A DNA stretch of 64,000 bases from Polynucleobacter asymbioticus QLW-P1DMWA-1. Its GTDB lineage: Bacteria; Pseudomonadota; Gammaproteobacteria; Burkholderiales; Burkholderiaceae. Below the pieces are notes generated by a model. That model was not told where the DNA came from. It made no database searches and was given only the letters and a program-made list of their open reading frames with translations. Shown here one piece after another: positions 45,417 through 56,284 of the stretch; the first letter of the stretch is position 1; each line of letters starts with the position of its first letter. The stretch is from the NCBI RefSeq assembly GCF_000016345.1, contig NC_009379.1, forward strand, positions 1,922,001 to 1,986,000, in the 5' to 3' direction. A program made the position numbers and the translations under genes.

Positions 45417-47216
45417 TTAAGCCGCCGGCGCAGCTTGGCGCAAACGGATATGCAACTCTTTCAATTGACGCTCATCAACAGAGCTTGGAGCTTGAGTGAG
45501 CAAGCATTGTGCACGTTGGGTTTTAGGGAATGCAATCACATCGCGAATAGATTCGGCACCGGTCATCATGGTCACAATGCGATCCAAACCAAAAGCAATA
45601 CCGCCATGAGGAGGCGCACCATATTGGAGTGCATCGAGCAAGAAACCAAACTTAGCCTGGGCTTCTTCAGCGCCAATCTTCAGGGCGCGGAATACCTGAC
45701 TTTGAACAACCTCTTGGTGAATACGTACAGAACCGCCGCCGATTTCACTCCCGTTCAAGACCATGTCATAGGCTTTGGCTAAGCACTTGCCAGGATCAGA
45801 CTCTAAATATTGCATGTGCTCATCTTTAGGGCTGGTGAATGGATGATGGCAGGCAACCCAGCGGGCTTCGCCTTCATCGTAATCAAACATGGGGAAATCA
45901 ACCACCCACAATGGCTTCCAACCTTCAGTAAAGAGGCCATGCTCTTTACCCCAAGCAGAGTGACCGATACGCAAACGCAAATTACCGATTGCATCATTCA
46001 CTACTTTTTCTTTATCGGCGCCGAAGAAAATAATATCGCCATCTTTTGCACCAGTACGCTTTAAGATACCTTCGATAGCTGCATCGTGTAAATTCTTCAC
46101 GATTGGTGACTGCAAACCATTACGGCCTTCAGTGACAGAGTTCACTTTGATCCAAGCTAAACCTTTAGCTCCGTAGATGCTGACAAACTGAGTGTAGTCA
46201 TCGATTTCGCTACGGCTAATTCCAGCACCGCCAGGCACACACAATCCTACTACACGGCCGCCGTCTTGATTGGCTGCACCTGAGAACACCTTGAAATCAA
46301 CGTCTTTCATCAAATCCGTTAATTCGGTGAACTCAAAGTTCACGCGTAAGTCTGGTTTATCGGAGCCAAAACGTGCCATACCTTCGGAATAAGGCATGGT
46401 TGGGAAAGGATTCGGCAATTCAACGTTCATCGTCTTTTTGAAGATATGACGAATCATGTTTTCAAACAACTCACGAATCTCTAATTCGCTTAAAAAGGCA
46501 GTTTCACAGTCGATCTGAGTAAATTCAGGCTGACGATCAGCGCGTAAATCTTCGTCACGGAAACACTTCGTAATTTGGTAGTAACGATCAAAGCCTGCCA
46601 CCATGAGTAATTGCTTAAACAACTGAGGAGACTGTGGCAAAGCAAAAAACTGACCATCATGTACACGTGATGGTACCAAGTAGTCACGCGCACCTTCTGG
46701 TGTGCTCTTAGTGAGCATTGGGGTTTCAATGTCAATAAAGCCAGCATCATCTAAATAGCGACGACATTCCATTGCCACGTTGTAACGCAAGCGTAAATTC
46801 TTTTGCATTTGGGGGCGACGCAAGTCTAAGACGCGATGAGTAAGTCGAGTGGTTTCAGACAAATTCTCATCATCAATTTGGAATGGGGGTGTTATAGATG
46901 CATTGAGAATGACTAGGCCATGGCAAAGAACTTCTACTTTACCGCTGACTAAATCATTATTTTCAGTTCCAGCTGGACGGGCACGTACAAGTCCTTTGAT
47001 CTGGATACAAAATTCATTGCGAACCTGCTCAGCGAGCGCAAACATTTCAGGGCGATCTGGGTCACAAACAACTTGAACAAAACCTTCACGGTCACGCAAG
47101 TCAATAAAGATAACCCCGCCATGGTCACGACGACGATTTACCCATCCTGAGAGGGTGACCTCTTTACCAATTAAAGAATCAGTAACTTGGCCGCAAGTAT
47201 GGCTACGCATTGACAT
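45417..47216 (-). CDS. aspS: Aspartyl-tRNA synthetase
   Basis: The 599-residue class II enzyme has an N-terminal OB-fold anticodon-binding domain ([26 protein letters not shown]), motif 2 ([18 protein letters not shown]), the bacterial GAD insertion (about 290-420) and motif 3 ([13 protein letters not shown]). Length fits bacterial AspRS. Whether it also charges tRNA-Asn cannot be decided here. Confidence 0.97.
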   Translation of the reverse strand: MSMRSHTCGQVTDSLIGKEVTLSGWVNRRRDHGGVIFIDLRDREGFVQVVCDPDRPEMFALAEQVRNEFCIQIKGLVRARPAGTENNDLVSGKVEVLCHGLVILNASITPPFQIDDENLSETTRLTHRVLDLRRPQMQKNLRLRYNVAMECRRYLDDAGFIDIETPMLTKSTPEGARDYLVPSRVHDGQFFALPQSPQLFKQLLMVAGFDRYYQITKCFRDEDLRADRQPEFTQIDCETAFLSELEIRELFENMIRHIFKKTMNVELPNPFPTMPYSEGMARFGSDKPDLRVNFEFTELTDLMKDVDFKVFSGAANQDGGRVVGLCVPGGAGISRSEIDDYTQFVSIYGAKGLAWIKVNSVTEGRNGLQSPIVKNLHDAAIEGILKRTGAKDGDIIFFGADKEKVVNDAIGNLRLRIGHSAWGKEHGLFTEGWKPLWVVDFPMFDYDEGEARWVACHHPFTSPKDEHMQYLESDPGKCLAKAYDMVLNGSEIGGGSVRIHQEVVQSQVFRALKIGAEEAQAKFGFLLDALQYGAPPHGGIAFGLDRIVTMMTGAESIRDVIAFPKTQRAQCLLTQAPSSVDERQLKELHIRLRQAAPAA

Positions 47217-47232
47217 AACAATTTCCTATAAA

Positions 47233-47886
47233 TCAAAAATGGGGTGGCGACTCAAGAGCAGTCAGGCCACTAGAATTATTTGGTGGAACAGAACCCATAG
47301 AAACAATGTGTTTCAAGGCCTCTTCGACACTCATCTCTAGTTCGATAGTTTGATCGCGTCTTACGATCATAAAAAAACCAGAGGTAGGGTTTGGGGTAGT
47401 AGGTAGAAAGACATTGACATATCCCTCGCCTAATTTAGCGGTAACCTCTTTTGCAGGAGCGCCAGTTTGAAAGGCAATCGCCCATGATTCTGAATGGGGG
47501 TAACGAATCAATAAGGCTTTACTAAATGCCTGACCACTGCCAGAAAATAAAGTAGAAGAAACTTGTTGAACGCTAGAATAAATTGAGCGCACTACTGGAA
47601 TACGATTGACCAATTTATCCCATACCTTGATCCACCACTGCCCAGCAAAACTAATTGCGATAACGCCGGTAACAATAATGACTGAAACTACAATCAAAAT
47701 TCCAACACCGGGTAATTCGCGGAAATGCTGAAGATCGGCTGCAAACTGATGCGGGAAAACAGCGATGATTGCCTGCATTACAGAACCAAAAACGCCATCG
47801 AGCAAACCCAAGCCCCAAGTAATCACCCAAATGGTGACTGCCATGGGAGCCCATACGAGAATGCCAGCGATAAAGAATTTTTTCAT
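47233..47886 (-). CDS. DUF502 family membrane protein
   Basis: The 217-residue protein has two N-terminal membrane helices (about 1-30 and 68-90), then the family-typical IPVVRSIYSSVQQVSSTLF and the VNVFLPTTPNPTSGFFMIV segment. The family is widespread, with no assigned function. It lies 17 bp upstream of aspS and downstream of ubiB behind an inverted repeat. Confidence 0.88.
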   Translation of the reverse strand: MKKFFIAGILVWAPMAVTIWVITWGLGLLDGVFGSVMQAIIAVFPHQFAADLQHFRELPGVGILIVVSVIIVTGVIAISFAGQWWIKVWDKLVNRIPVVRSIYSSVQQVSSTLFSGSGQAFSKALLIRYPHSESWAIAFQTGAPAKEVTAKLGEGYVNVFLPTTPNPTSGFFMIVRRDQTIELEMSVEEALKHIVSMGSVPPNNSSGLTALESPPHF

Positions 47887-47895
47887 GTGTTCTAC

Positions 47896-47920
47896 CTAAC
47901 CCGCTATTTTAGCGGGTTAG
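47896..47920. repeat. Perfect hairpin between ubiB and the DUF502 gene
   Basis: CTAACCCGCTA (47896-47906) pairs with its exact complement at 47910-47920 around a TTT loop. No T-run follows on the minus strand, so classical termination looks weak; it may be an RNA-processing or stability element between the two genes. Confidence 0.55.
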
Positions 47921-47938
47921 TAGCCAAGCGGTAAGAGA

Positions 47939-49525
47939 CTAATGAATGCCTAGGCTGATGATCAAAATTCCAGCCAAAAAACCACCAGCAAAGAGTAAGG
48001 CGCCGACTAAAAGCTTATGGGTCCGCCTTTCTTCCAGCAAAAGGGCTTTTAGAACCTCCAATTCGCCGTTTTGGTCTTTTAATTGGTGTCGATTCTGCGC
48101 CATGCTCTCGGCAATGAGGCGCGGCAATGTGGGCAAGATTTTGGCCCAAGTAGGGGCCTCCTGCTTTAAGCCATCAATTAAGCCGCTCCACCCCAACTGT
48201 TTGCTCACCCATTTCTCAAGAATCGGTTTGGCTGTTTTCCACAAATCCAGATCGGGATCCAGCTGCCTAGCAAGGCCCTCTACATTCAAGAGCGTTTTTT
48301 GCAATAAGGTGAGTTGAGGCTGAATTTCCACTTTAAAACGACGTGATGTCTGAAATAAACGCATCAGTACGATTCCCAAAGAAATCTCTTTCAAGGGTCG
48401 GTCAAAGTAAGGCTCACAAACCGATCGCACGGCGCCTTCTAACTCCTCCACTCGCGTATTGGCTGGAACCCATCCTGATTCAATGTGCAACTCAGCCACG
48501 CGGCGGTAATCCCGATTAAAGAAAGCCAAGAAATTTAAAGCTAAATAATTTTTATCTGATTCACTTAATGCGCCAACGATGCCGAAATCCAAAGAGATAA
48601 AGCGACCAAAGGTATCAGACTCAAGACTGATCATGATATTTCCCGGGTGCATATCCGCATGGAAAAAACCATATTCAAATACTTGTGTAAAAAATATTTC
48701 TACTCCATCAGCTGCAAGCTTTTTAAAGTCGACCCCTGCAGCGTGTAATTCCGCGGTGCGGCCAATAGAAATGCCATGCATTCTTTCCATGACGATGACA
48801 TTGGTATGACACAGGTCCCAATACATCTCGGGAATCATTAACTTCTCGGAATTAACAAAGTACCTACGTAACTGACTAGCATTCGCTGCCTCACGCATGA
48901 GATCGAGCTCATCATGTAGGTAGGTATCAAATTCACGAACGTTTTCACGTGGCTTTAAGCGGCGACCATCTTCTGAGCTTTTTTCTATCACCTTAGCCAA
49001 GTCATACATCAAGGCCAGATCACCTTCAATCACCGGCAAAATACCAGGGCGCAGTACCTTGATAGCCACTTCCTTGTGAGCCCATTCAGGATGTTTTTCT
49101 GTCGCACGCAAAACGCCGAAGTGCACTTGTGCTACTGAAGCGCTAGCTACTGGAGTGGCATCAAAACTAATAAATACGTCTTCGATTGGCTGACCTAAAT
49201 CCGCTTCAATTAAGCGTCGTGACTCTTCATTCGAAAAAGGTGGCACTTGATCTTGTAACTTTGCCAATTCATTCGAAATATCCTCCGGCAGTAAATCGCG
49301 CCTAGTAGAGAGCACTTGTCCAAACTTAACAAAAATAGGGCCAAGCGCTTCTAGGGTTAAGCGAATACGCGCCCCTCTTGGCAAATTACTGCCGGGTGAC
49401 ATCCAGCAAATCACGGTTAACGCGCCGCGACTGATTCCAGGTCTCAATATGTCACGCAGCAGAGGCAACAATCCATAACGCCAAGCGGTAAAGAAAATGA
49501 AACAAAGACGAGCAATTCGACGCAC
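47939..49525 (-). CDS. ubiB: UbiB-family kinase-like protein (ubiquinone biosynthesis)
   Basis: The 528-residue ABC1/ADCK-type protein supports early ubiquinone synthesis, probably as an atypical ATPase handling lipid intermediates. The KxGQ motif is [16 protein letters not shown], the nucleotide region includes [10 protein letters not shown], and the catalytic-loop equivalent is [11 protein letters not shown] with [11 protein letters not shown]-terminal transmembrane segment ([23 protein letters not shown]) anchors it. It starts 3 bp after the ubiJ-like gene. Confidence 0.95.
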   Translation of the reverse strand: MRRIARLCFIFFTAWRYGLLPLLRDILRPGISRGALTVICWMSPGSNLPRGARIRLTLEALGPIFVKFGQVLSTRRDLLPEDISNELAKLQDQVPPFSNEESRRLIEADLGQPIEDVFISFDATPVASASVAQVHFGVLRATEKHPEWAHKEVAIKVLRPGILPVIEGDLALMYDLAKVIEKSSEDGRRLKPRENVREFDTYLHDELDLMREAANASQLRRYFVNSEKLMIPEMYWDLCHTNVIVMERMHGISIGRTAELHAAGVDFKKLAADGVEIFFTQVFEYGFFHADMHPGNIMISLESDTFGRFISLDFGIVGALSESDKNYLALNFLAFFNRDYRRVAELHIESGWVPANTRVEELEGAVRSVCEPYFDRPLKEISLGIVLMRLFQTSRRFKVEIQPQLTLLQKTLLNVEGLARQLDPDLDLWKTAKPILEKWVSKQLGWSGLIDGLKQEAPTWAKILPTLPRLIAESMAQNRHQLKDQNGELEVLKALLLEERRTHKLLVGALLFAGGFLAGILIISLGIH

Positions 49526-49528
49526 GAT

Positions 49529-50149
49529 TTATTTAGCCTTTTGCTCTAAGAGTTGAATGCGTTTTTCTATACGATCTACAGAATCACGCAAATTATTTAA
49601 TTCGGTTTTACGAACCATAAAATCTCGCTGGTTTAAAAGCACTTTTCTTTCTTCACTGACATACTCAACTACATTGTCTAGTAAATCAGTTGCCGCAGAG
49701 CGAGTAGCAGAAATCAATTTTTTCCCTTTTCTCACTGCGAAGTTAGCGGGTGCATCACCCACTAGGCGAGCCAAATCCTCCTCATACTCCCAGCGTAATT
49801 GTCCTGCAAGCCTTCCGATCAACTGCGCCAAATCTGCATCACCAGTAATCTTCACCGCTTTAAAGGCTTGCTCGCGTAAATTTCCAGGACCGCCCATTAG
49901 CTCTGCAAGCGCTTTTGATGAGACCTCCAATACAAGAGAGGAATGGTCGCCCTCTTTAACAGCAGCTAAAAATCCGATTGAATTAATCTCAAAACACATC
50001 TTGCCCAGAGGAAGCTCTAAAAGCACGGTTTTGCCAGAATGCTTCGCCAATTCAGTGCAAGCCCAGGGCTCAGAGCTCAAAACATGATTAATACCCCGGC
50101 AAGCAGCACCGGCAGCGATGGTGTGGGTTGTAGAAAATGATGTATTCAT
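49529..50149 (-). CDS. ubiJ: UbiJ-like SCP2-domain protein
   Basis: The 206-residue protein has an SCP2-type lipid-binding domain (about 35-125) and a C-terminal coiled-coil (about 165-204), the UbiJ layout. UbiJ binds ubiquinone intermediates in the cytosolic Ubi metabolon. Similarity is weak at sequence level, so the name relies on the fold pattern and on the ubiE...ubiB context. Confidence 0.8.
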   Translation of the reverse strand: MNTSFSTTHTIAAGAACRGINHVLSSEPWACTELAKHSGKTVLLELPLGKMCFEINSIGFLAAVKEGDHSSLVLEVSSKALAELMGGPGNLREQAFKAVKITGDADLAQLIGRLAGQLRWEYEEDLARLVGDAPANFAVRKGKKLISATRSAATDLLDNVVEYVSEERKVLLNQRDFMVRKTELNNLRDSVDRIEKRIQLLEQKAK

Positions 50150-50157
50150 AAGTGTAA

Positions 50158-50181
50158 AAAACCCGCACTAGTGCGGGTTTT
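50158..50181 (-). terminator. Terminator after the Tim44-like gene
   Basis: AAAACCCGCAC (50158-50168) pairs with GTGCGGGTTTT (50171-50181). On the minus strand it is followed by T6. It sits between the Tim44-like gene and ubiJ, so the latter may need its own promoter or read-through. Confidence 0.8.
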
Positions 50182-50202
50182 CCAACGGAAAGTACCTAAA
50201 GC

Positions 50203-51114
50203 TTAAACCAACTGAGAGATGCCCGCCAGTACCCAGCCGCCAGGACCGTTTACTGGCTTGCTCAGATTCCAGATTTCAGAAAAATCACTTGCTGGTGCTC
50301 CCGGCTGCTCCCGAATCATGCCCTTGAACTGCACACTGCAAAAATAATGCGCTTCGCTAGTCTCAATTCCCAAAAGTTTGGCGTCAATTGAAAGAACATC
50401 AGTCTGATTGGCGCTATCACTACGCCCTGCCAAATCCTGCTGAATGGTGGCAAACATTTCTGGGGTTGTAAATTCACCCAAAGCAGCCAGATCGCCTAAA
50501 TCCCAAGCTTTTTGTAAATTCACAAAATACTGTTTTGCGTTCTCTAAAAAGGTGCGCTCATCAAAACCTGCGGGTATGGTGGACTCAAACTTCTCATCCG
50601 CAGCGCTTACGCCACTATATGCATTTGCTGCCGGAGCAAATCCAGGATCCTGTCTTGGTGTCTGATCCAGGTTACTCCGAGGTACAGCCGCTGGTGGCAC
50701 ATTTGTATTCTGGCCTGCGCCAGATAAAGCGGGAAGTATTTTTCGAATCAAAAACATAATGACAAATCCAGCGATCATGGCAATCAATAATCCTGTAATC
50801 AATGAAGATGCTGCATCTCCCAAGCCAAAATGGGAAAGAAGGTAACCAATCCCTAGGCCCGCTGCAAGACCACCCAATATCCCACCCATGCCGCCAAAAC
50901 GACTAGGCGCGGGAGCTTGAGGCGCAGTTGGCGCTGGTTGCGCTTGAGCTGGCTGCGCTGGTTTTTGGACTGGCGTCGCTTGTCTTTGAATAGGGGCGCT
51001 TGGGGCACGGCCAAAACTTCTACCACCGCCAAGTCGAGCAGCATCTACGGAACTAACAGATGCAAACACTAAAGCCAAGCTGATTAAAACTGATTTAAAA
51101 AAATGTCTCTTCAT
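50203..51114 (-). CDS. Tim44-like domain protein
   Basis: The 303-residue protein has a signal peptide or N-terminal anchor (1-26), a Pro/Ala/Gln-rich linker (about 38-75), a glycine-rich hydrophobic pair of helices (about 78-130), and a C-terminal Tim44-like domain (about 170-303: FLENAKQYFVNLQKAWDLGDLAALGEFTTPEMF). Bacterial Tim44-like proteins are poorly understood; some bind envelope lipids. It lies between ubiE and ubiJ. Confidence 0.85.
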   Translation of the reverse strand: MKRHFFKSVLISLALVFASVSSVDAARLGGGRSFGRAPSAPIQRQATPVQKPAQPAQAQPAPTAPQAPAPSRFGGMGGILGGLAAGLGIGYLLSHFGLGDAASSLITGLLIAMIAGFVIMFLIRKILPALSGAGQNTNVPPAAVPRSNLDQTPRQDPGFAPAANAYSGVSAADEKFESTIPAGFDERTFLENAKQYFVNLQKAWDLGDLAALGEFTTPEMFATIQQDLAGRSDSANQTDVLSIDAKLLGIETSEAHYFCSVQFKGMIREQPGAPASDFSEIWNLSKPVNGPGGWVLAGISQLV

Positions 51115-51181
51115 TTTTATTTACCCATCTAGTAACTACTGTACTTCTTGAGTTTTTAAACACTTAAAAACTATACATCCA

Positions 51182-51925
51182 CTAATACTTAATACCAATA
51201 TGTAATGCGACGATGCCCCCTGTCATTCTATGGGTTTCGACCTCATCAAAACCGACGCCCAACATGATTTCTTTGAGCGTATCCGCATCTGGATGCATGC
51301 GGATAGATTCTGCTAAATAACGATAGCTCTCTGAGTCTTGGGCAATTTTTTCACCCAACCATGGCAAAACCTTGAAAGAATAAGCGTCATAAACAGGCTG
51401 CAGAAATGCGTCTGGCTTTGAAAACTCCAAAACTAGCACGCGGCCACCCGGCTTAATAACGCGGCACATTTCACCCAATGCAATGTCTTTGTGTGTCATA
51501 TTGCGTAAACCGAAGGCTACAGTCACAACATCAAAATTGTTATTAGGAAATGGAATTTTTTCTGCATCAAATTGAACACAGGGCAACGCCATACCGCGAT
51601 CTAGGAGTCGATCGCGACCGACCCCAAGCATGGACGCATTAATGTCGCTCAGCCAAACTTGAGCATCCGGGTTGCTTCCCCAGTTCGCCGCTTTAGCAAA
51701 TGCTGCAGCAAGATCACCAGTACCCCCAGCAATATCCAAAACCTTTTGGCCGGGACGCACTTGAGCACGAGCAATAGTTATTTTTTTCCATAGACGATGA
51801 AGGCCGAATGACATGAAGTCATTCATCACATCATATTTGCTGGCTACCGAATGGAATACTTCAGCAACTTTGCCGGCTTTTTCTGCCTCATCAACACTTT
51901 GATAACCGAAGTGGGTTTTACTCAT
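51182..51925 (-). CDS. ubiE: Ubiquinone/menaquinone C-methyltransferase UbiE
   Basis: The start is the ATG at 51925, which overlaps the stop of the upstream gene by one base (TAATG). The 247-residue SAM methyltransferase has [15 protein letters not shown] (motif I), the [34 protein letters not shown] block typical of UbiE, and the C-terminal [10 protein letters not shown]. It methylates the benzoquinone ring at C2. Confidence 0.96.
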   Translation of the reverse strand: MSKTHFGYQSVDEAEKAGKVAEVFHSVASKYDVMNDFMSFGLHRLWKKITIARAQVRPGQKVLDIAGGTGDLAAAFAKAANWGSNPDAQVWLSDINASMLGVGRDRLLDRGMALPCVQFDAEKIPFPNNNFDVVTVAFGLRNMTHKDIALGEMCRVIKPGGRVLVLEFSKPDAFLQPVYDAYSFKVLPWLGEKIAQDSESYRYLAESIRMHPDADTLKEIMLGVGFDEVETHRMTGGIVALHIGIKY

Positions 51926-52311
51926 TAATGGCTTCCACAAGAATGGCCTTTAGTTGTCATTGGCGCATCACGATCGAGACCAGCTAACGCCAATTTATCT
52001 AAATGCTCTTTCCATAACTGTTCTTGATTTTCACAAACGAAATATAAGAAGTCCCAGGAATACAGCCCTGAATCATGTCCGTCTGAAAAAGTGGGCTTTA
52101 AAGCGTAATGTCCAACAGGCTCTAGACTAGAAATCACAACATCACGTTTGCCTGTTTGCAATGTTTCCTGGCCTGGTCCGTGGCCTTGCACTTCAGCAGA
52201 TGGAGATAACACTCTGAGCAACTCAAAAGGTAATTTATAGATAGCTCCGCCGTCATAAGACAGCTCCAATACTTTTGAGTGTTGGTGCACCACAATGTTT
52301 GTTGGAATCAT
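51925..52311 (-). CDS. DUF971 (gamma-butyrobetaine hydroxylase-like N-terminal) protein
   Basis: The 128-residue protein matches the DUF971 domain: [34 protein letters not shown], the [24 protein letters not shown] segment with its conserved histidine, and a His/Cys-containing C terminus. Related domains bind metal; function is unknown. It overlaps both neighbours by one base, indicating coupled translation with the dehydrogenase and ubiE. Confidence 0.88.
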   Translation of the reverse strand: MIPTNIVVHQHSKVLELSYDGGAIYKLPFELLRVLSPSAEVQGHGPGQETLQTGKRDVVISSLEPVGHYALKPTFSDGHDSGLYSWDFLYFVCENQEQLWKEHLDKLALAGLDRDAPMTTKGHSCGSH

Positions 52312-55300
52312 TAAACCAATACCCTCTCAATACCACCTTGATTAGCCTTAGCAACATACTCTTGCATCCAGTTTTCACCTAGCAATTTTTGAGCCATCTC
52401 CACCACAATGTAATCAGCCGTGGTATCGCTATCGGCATCAAAACGCGTTAAGCCCTGTAAACACGATGGGCAGCTGGTAAGCACTTTGACATCACCAGTG
52501 AAATCACCCTTACGTAAATCATTGGCGCCTTTTTCCATTTCAATTTGCTTGCGGAAACGCACTTGGGTAGAGATGTCAGGACGTGTCACAGCCAAAGTTC
52601 CAGATTCACCGCAGCAACGATCATTCTTTTGAATCGCTTTGCCATCTTCCAGCTGAATTAATTCATTCACTGTCTTCAATGGGTCCTGAAGCTTCATCGG
52701 AGAGTGGCAAGGATCGTGATACATGTACTTCACGCCTGTAACACCAGAGAGCTTAACGCCCTTCTCTGCCAAAAACTCATGGATATCAATAATTCGGCAA
52801 CCAGGGAAAATCTGCTCAAACTGATAGCCAGCCAACTGGTCATAACAAGTCCCGCAAGAGACAACCACAGTCTTGATGTCTAGGTAATTCAAAGTATTGG
52901 CAACACGATGGAATAAGACACGGTTATCCGTAATCATCTTTTCAGCTTTATCAAAGTCGCCATTACCCCGTTGTGGATAACCACAGCATAGATAGCCTGG
53001 TGGAAGAACCGTTTGTACTCCTACATTCCATAACATCGCTTGAGTAGCCAATCCTACTTGAGAGAACAAACGCTCAGATCCACAACCCGGGAAATAAAAC
53101 ACTGCCTCAGTATCCGAAGAGGTTGTTTTTGGATCTCGAATAATTGGAACGTAGTTTGCATCCTCGATATCCAACAAGGCACGTGCCGTTTTCTTAGGGA
53201 GATTTCCCGGCATCTTCTTATTCACAAAGAAGATAACCTGCTCCGTTACGGTCGGTTTGCCGACTGTTGCTGGCGGGTGTGCAGTTTGTTTCTTGGCAAA
53301 CTTGCGCAACACATCATTACCTAAGCGTTGTAACTTATAACCCCAACCAATCATGGTCTTGCGTGCCAAATTAATACTTTCTGGGCTAGTGGCATTCAAG
53401 AAGAACATCGATGCAGCTGTTCCAGGGTTAAAACGCTGCTGACCCATTTTGCGCAAAAGATTGCGCATATTCATGGTCACCTCACCAAAGTCAATATTGA
53501 CAGGGCATGGAGTCAAGCATTTATGACAGACCGTGCAATGCGCAGCCACATCATCAAACATTTCCCAATGGCGAATAGAAACTCCTCGCCGCGTTTGCTC
53601 TTCGTACAAGAAGGCCTCAATTAATAATGAAGTCGCCAAAATCTTGTCTCGTGGGCTGTAAAGCAAATTAGCGCGCGGCACATGTGTTGAGCAGACAGGT
53701 TTGCACTTTCCGCAACGCAAACAATCTTTAACGCTATCAGCAATCGCACCAATATCACTTTGCTGCATGATGATAGATTCATGCCCCATCAGACCAAAAC
53801 TCGGTGTGTAAGCCATGCTGAGATCAGCATTCGGCATCAACTTACCTTTGTTAAAACGGCCCTCTGGGTCAACACGATTTTTATAGCTGCGGAAGTCTTT
53901 TAGCTCTGCTTCGGTCAAATATTCCAATTTGGTAATACCAATACCATGCTCTCCAGAAATCACGCCATCTAATGAGCGAGCTAATTTCATAATCCGATCA
54001 ACGGCACGATGCGCATCTTGCAACATCTCGTAATCATCGGAGTTCACTGGAATATTGGTATGAACATTCCCGTCGCCTGCGTGCATATGCAGGGCCACAA
54101 ATACGCGCTTACGCAAAATGTTTTTATGGATAGCTTCTAGTTCATTCAAGATTGGCTCAAATACCAAGCCGCCAAAGATAATGCGTAGCTCTGAACGAAC
54201 CTCTTCTTTCCATGAAGCACGCAAGCTGTAATTCTGCAATTGCGGGAAATAGGTATCCATCTGCATGAGCCACTCAGCCCACCGCGCACGTACGGTTGCA
54301 ATCAATTCCAGAGCTTGCTGAACACGATCCCCCAAAATTTCTGCTGTTGGGATTTCATAATCCTCATCACTTTTACCTAAAGGTAATGCGCTCTTAGTTA
54401 AAAATGATTCAAGCGCATCCAGTACTTGTAATTTATTTTTAAGCGAAAGTTCAATATTGATAAGATCAATACCATCGGTGTACTCACCCATACGTGGCAA
54501 GGGGATCACGACGTCTTCATTAATCTTGAAGGCATTGGTATGACGAGCAATGGCGGCAGTACGGGCACGATCTAACCAGAACTTCTTACGAGCTTCAGCG
54601 CTTACAGCAACAAAACCTTCGCCGACACGCAAATTCGCCATGCGCACCACTTCACTGGTCGCAGCAGCTACCGCTTCCTCATCATCGCCAGCAATATCGC
54701 CAATCAAAACCATCTTAGGCAAACTGTTGCGCTTAGATTTAGTTGAATAACCGACCGCCCTCAAGTAGCGATCATCCAGATGCTCAAGGCCGGCCAAAAT
54801 TGGACCGCCTTGCTTGCTCAAGCCGTCTAAGTAAGCCTTAATCTCGACAATGCTTGGAATCGCTTCACGCGCTTGGCCAAAAAACTCCAGGCAAACAGTG
54901 CGCATATATTTCGGCATACGATGCAATACCCAAGTTGCGCTAGTAATTAAACCGTCGCAACCTTCTTTTTGCACACCTGGTAAGCCTGATAAAAATTTGT
55001 CAGTAACGTCTTTGCCTAAACCTTCTTTACGAAAACGTTTACCTTCAACTTCTAATAGCTCTGTTTTTAAAATACGTTCGCCTGGTTCACTATTGCCATC
55101 AGACCAAGTTAATTGAAAACGTACTGTTGCTACATCATGGATCTTGCCCATATTGTGCTCGAGTCGCTCAATATCCAACCAATTCCCTTCGGGATCGACC
55201 ATGCGCCAGCTAGCGAGATTATCTAAAGCAGTCCCCCAAAGAACCGCCTTCTTACCGCCAGCATTCATCGCAATATTGCCACCGATACAACTAGCATCAG

Positions 55301-56150
55301 CCGATGTCGGATCGACCGCAAAGACCAGCCCTGCGTGCTCTGCAGCATCAGATACACGGCGTGTTACTACGCCTGCACCTGTAAAGATAGTAGATACCTC
55401 GCGATCCATTCCAGGCAAGCGCTTCGATTTCACTCCACCGATGTCTTGCAACTTCTCGGTGTTAATTACCGCAGACATTGCATAGAGAGGAATAGCACCA
55501 CCGGTATAGCCAGTGCCGCCTCCACGAGGAATAATGGTTAAGCCTAACTCAACGCATGCTTTTACTAAACCAGGAATTTCAGATTCGTAGTCAGGCTTGA
55601 GAACTACCAAAGGAAATTCAACACGCCAGTCGGTTGCATCAGTCACATGCGCTGCACGCGAAATACCATCAAAACAAATATTGTCACTTGCTGTATGGCG
55701 GCCTAATTCTTTGCGCGCACGTTTGCGAATTTGCTCTACTTCTTTAAAACCATTTTGGAAATTTTCAACTGCACGATAAGCAGCGCTCAACAAAACTTCT
55801 ACTTGTTCTGCAGAGTCACCTACATTTCGTTTTTTTACCTCACCCAAACGATGCCAAAGAGCATCGATCAACTGCTGACGGCGATTGGCGTTATCCAATA
55901 AATCATCTTGCAAAAACGGGTTACGTTGAACGACCCAGATATCACCCAAGATTTCAAATAGCATGCGAGCAGAACGGCCTGTACGACGTACGCCGCGCAG
56001 CTCATTTAGAACGCGCCAAGACTCCTCGCCCAATAAGCGAATAACAATCTCACGATCAGAGAAAGAGGTGTAGTTGTAGGGAATTTCACGCAGGCGGGGT
56101 GATCCCGCCTCGGCGTCCAACAACTGATTCAAAGCTAGTGGAGCATTCAT
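52311..56150 (-). CDS. Fused FAD-linked oxidase/Fe-S dehydrogenase (DUF3683-containing, D-lactate dehydrogenase-like)
   Basis: This 1279-residue protein joins several modules. There is an N-terminal DUF3683 region (about 1-165) and a PCMH-type FAD-binding domain with [14 protein letters not shown] near 208. A FAD-oxidase C-terminal domain follows, with [14 protein letters not shown] and the GEHGIG motif. Two 4Fe-4S motifs come next ([11 protein letters not shown] near 808 and [12 protein letters not shown] near 868), then two CCG domains (PGCGSERLF and CCGYPQRG at about 1018-1060; DPCHSP and CCGESGT at about 1146-1182). The layout is that of quinone-linked 2-hydroxyacid dehydrogenases such as Dld-II or glycolate oxidase subunits fused together. 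The substrate is not determined. Confidence 0.88.
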   Translation of the reverse strand: MNAPLALNQLLDAEAGSPRLREIPYNYTSFSDREIVIRLLGEESWRVLNELRGVRRTGRSARMLFEILGDIWVVQRNPFLQDDLLDNANRRQQLIDALWHRLGEVKKRNVGDSAEQVEVLLSAAYRAVENFQNGFKEVEQIRKRARKELGRHTASDNICFDGISRAAHVTDATDWRVEFPLVVLKPDYESEIPGLVKACVELGLTIIPRGGGTGYTGGAIPLYAMSAVINTEKLQDIGGVKSKRLPGMDREVSTIFTGAGVVTRRVSDAAEHAGLVFAVDPTSADASCIGGNIAMNAGGKKAVLWGTALDNLASWRMVDPEGNWLDIERLEHNMGKIHDVATVRFQLTWSDGNSEPGERILKTELLEVEGKRFRKEGLGKDVTDKFLSGLPGVQKEGCDGLITSATWVLHRMPKYMRTVCLEFFGQAREAIPSIVEIKAYLDGLSKQGGPILAGLEHLDDRYLRAVGYSTKSKRNSLPKMVLIGDIAGDDEEAVAAATSEVVRMANLRVGEGFVAVSAEARKKFWLDRARTAAIARHTNAFKINEDVVIPLPRMGEYTDGIDLINIELSLKNKLQVLDALESFLTKSALPLGKSDEDYEIPTAEILGDRVQQALELIATVRARWAEWLMQMDTYFPQLQNYSLRASWKEEVRSELRIIFGGLVFEPILNELEAIHKNILRKRVFVALHMHAGDGNVHTNIPVNSDDYEMLQDAHRAVDRIMKLARSLDGVISGEHGIGITKLEYLTEAELKDFRSYKNRVDPEGRFNKGKLMPNADLSMAYTPSFGLMGHESIIMQQSDIGAIADSVKDCLRCGKCKPVCSTHVPRANLLYSPRDKILATSLLIEAFLYEEQTRRGVSIRHWEMFDDVAAHCTVCHKCLTPCPVNIDFGEVTMNMRNLLRKMGQQRFNPGTAASMFFLNATSPESINLARKTMIGWGYKLQRLGNDVLRKFAKKQTAHPPATVGKPTVTEQVIFFVNKKMPGNLPKKTARALLDIEDANYVPIIRDPKTTSSDTEAVFYFPGCGSERLFSQVGLATQAMLWNVGVQTVLPPGYLCCGYPQRGNGDFDKAEKMITDNRVLFHRVANTLNYLDIKTVVVSCGTCYDQLAGYQFEQIFPGCRIIDIHEFLAEKGVKLSGVTGVKYMYHDPCHSPMKLQDPLKTVNELIQLEDGKAIQKNDRCCGESGTLAVTRPDISTQVRFRKQIEMEKGANDLRKGDFTGDVKVLTSCPSCLQGLTRFDADSDTTADYIVVEMAQKLLGENWMQEYVAKANQGGIERVLV

Positions 56151-56284
56151 AGCGACATATTCGATAAATAAGCATTTTAATTGAGCAATCCTGATAGTGG
56201 CAGGAAACAGTAAAAGTCGCTCCCTCTGGAGATAAACCCTTGCAAAACTAAGGGCTTAGAGGCCATCCGTGGTACGCTCATTGG

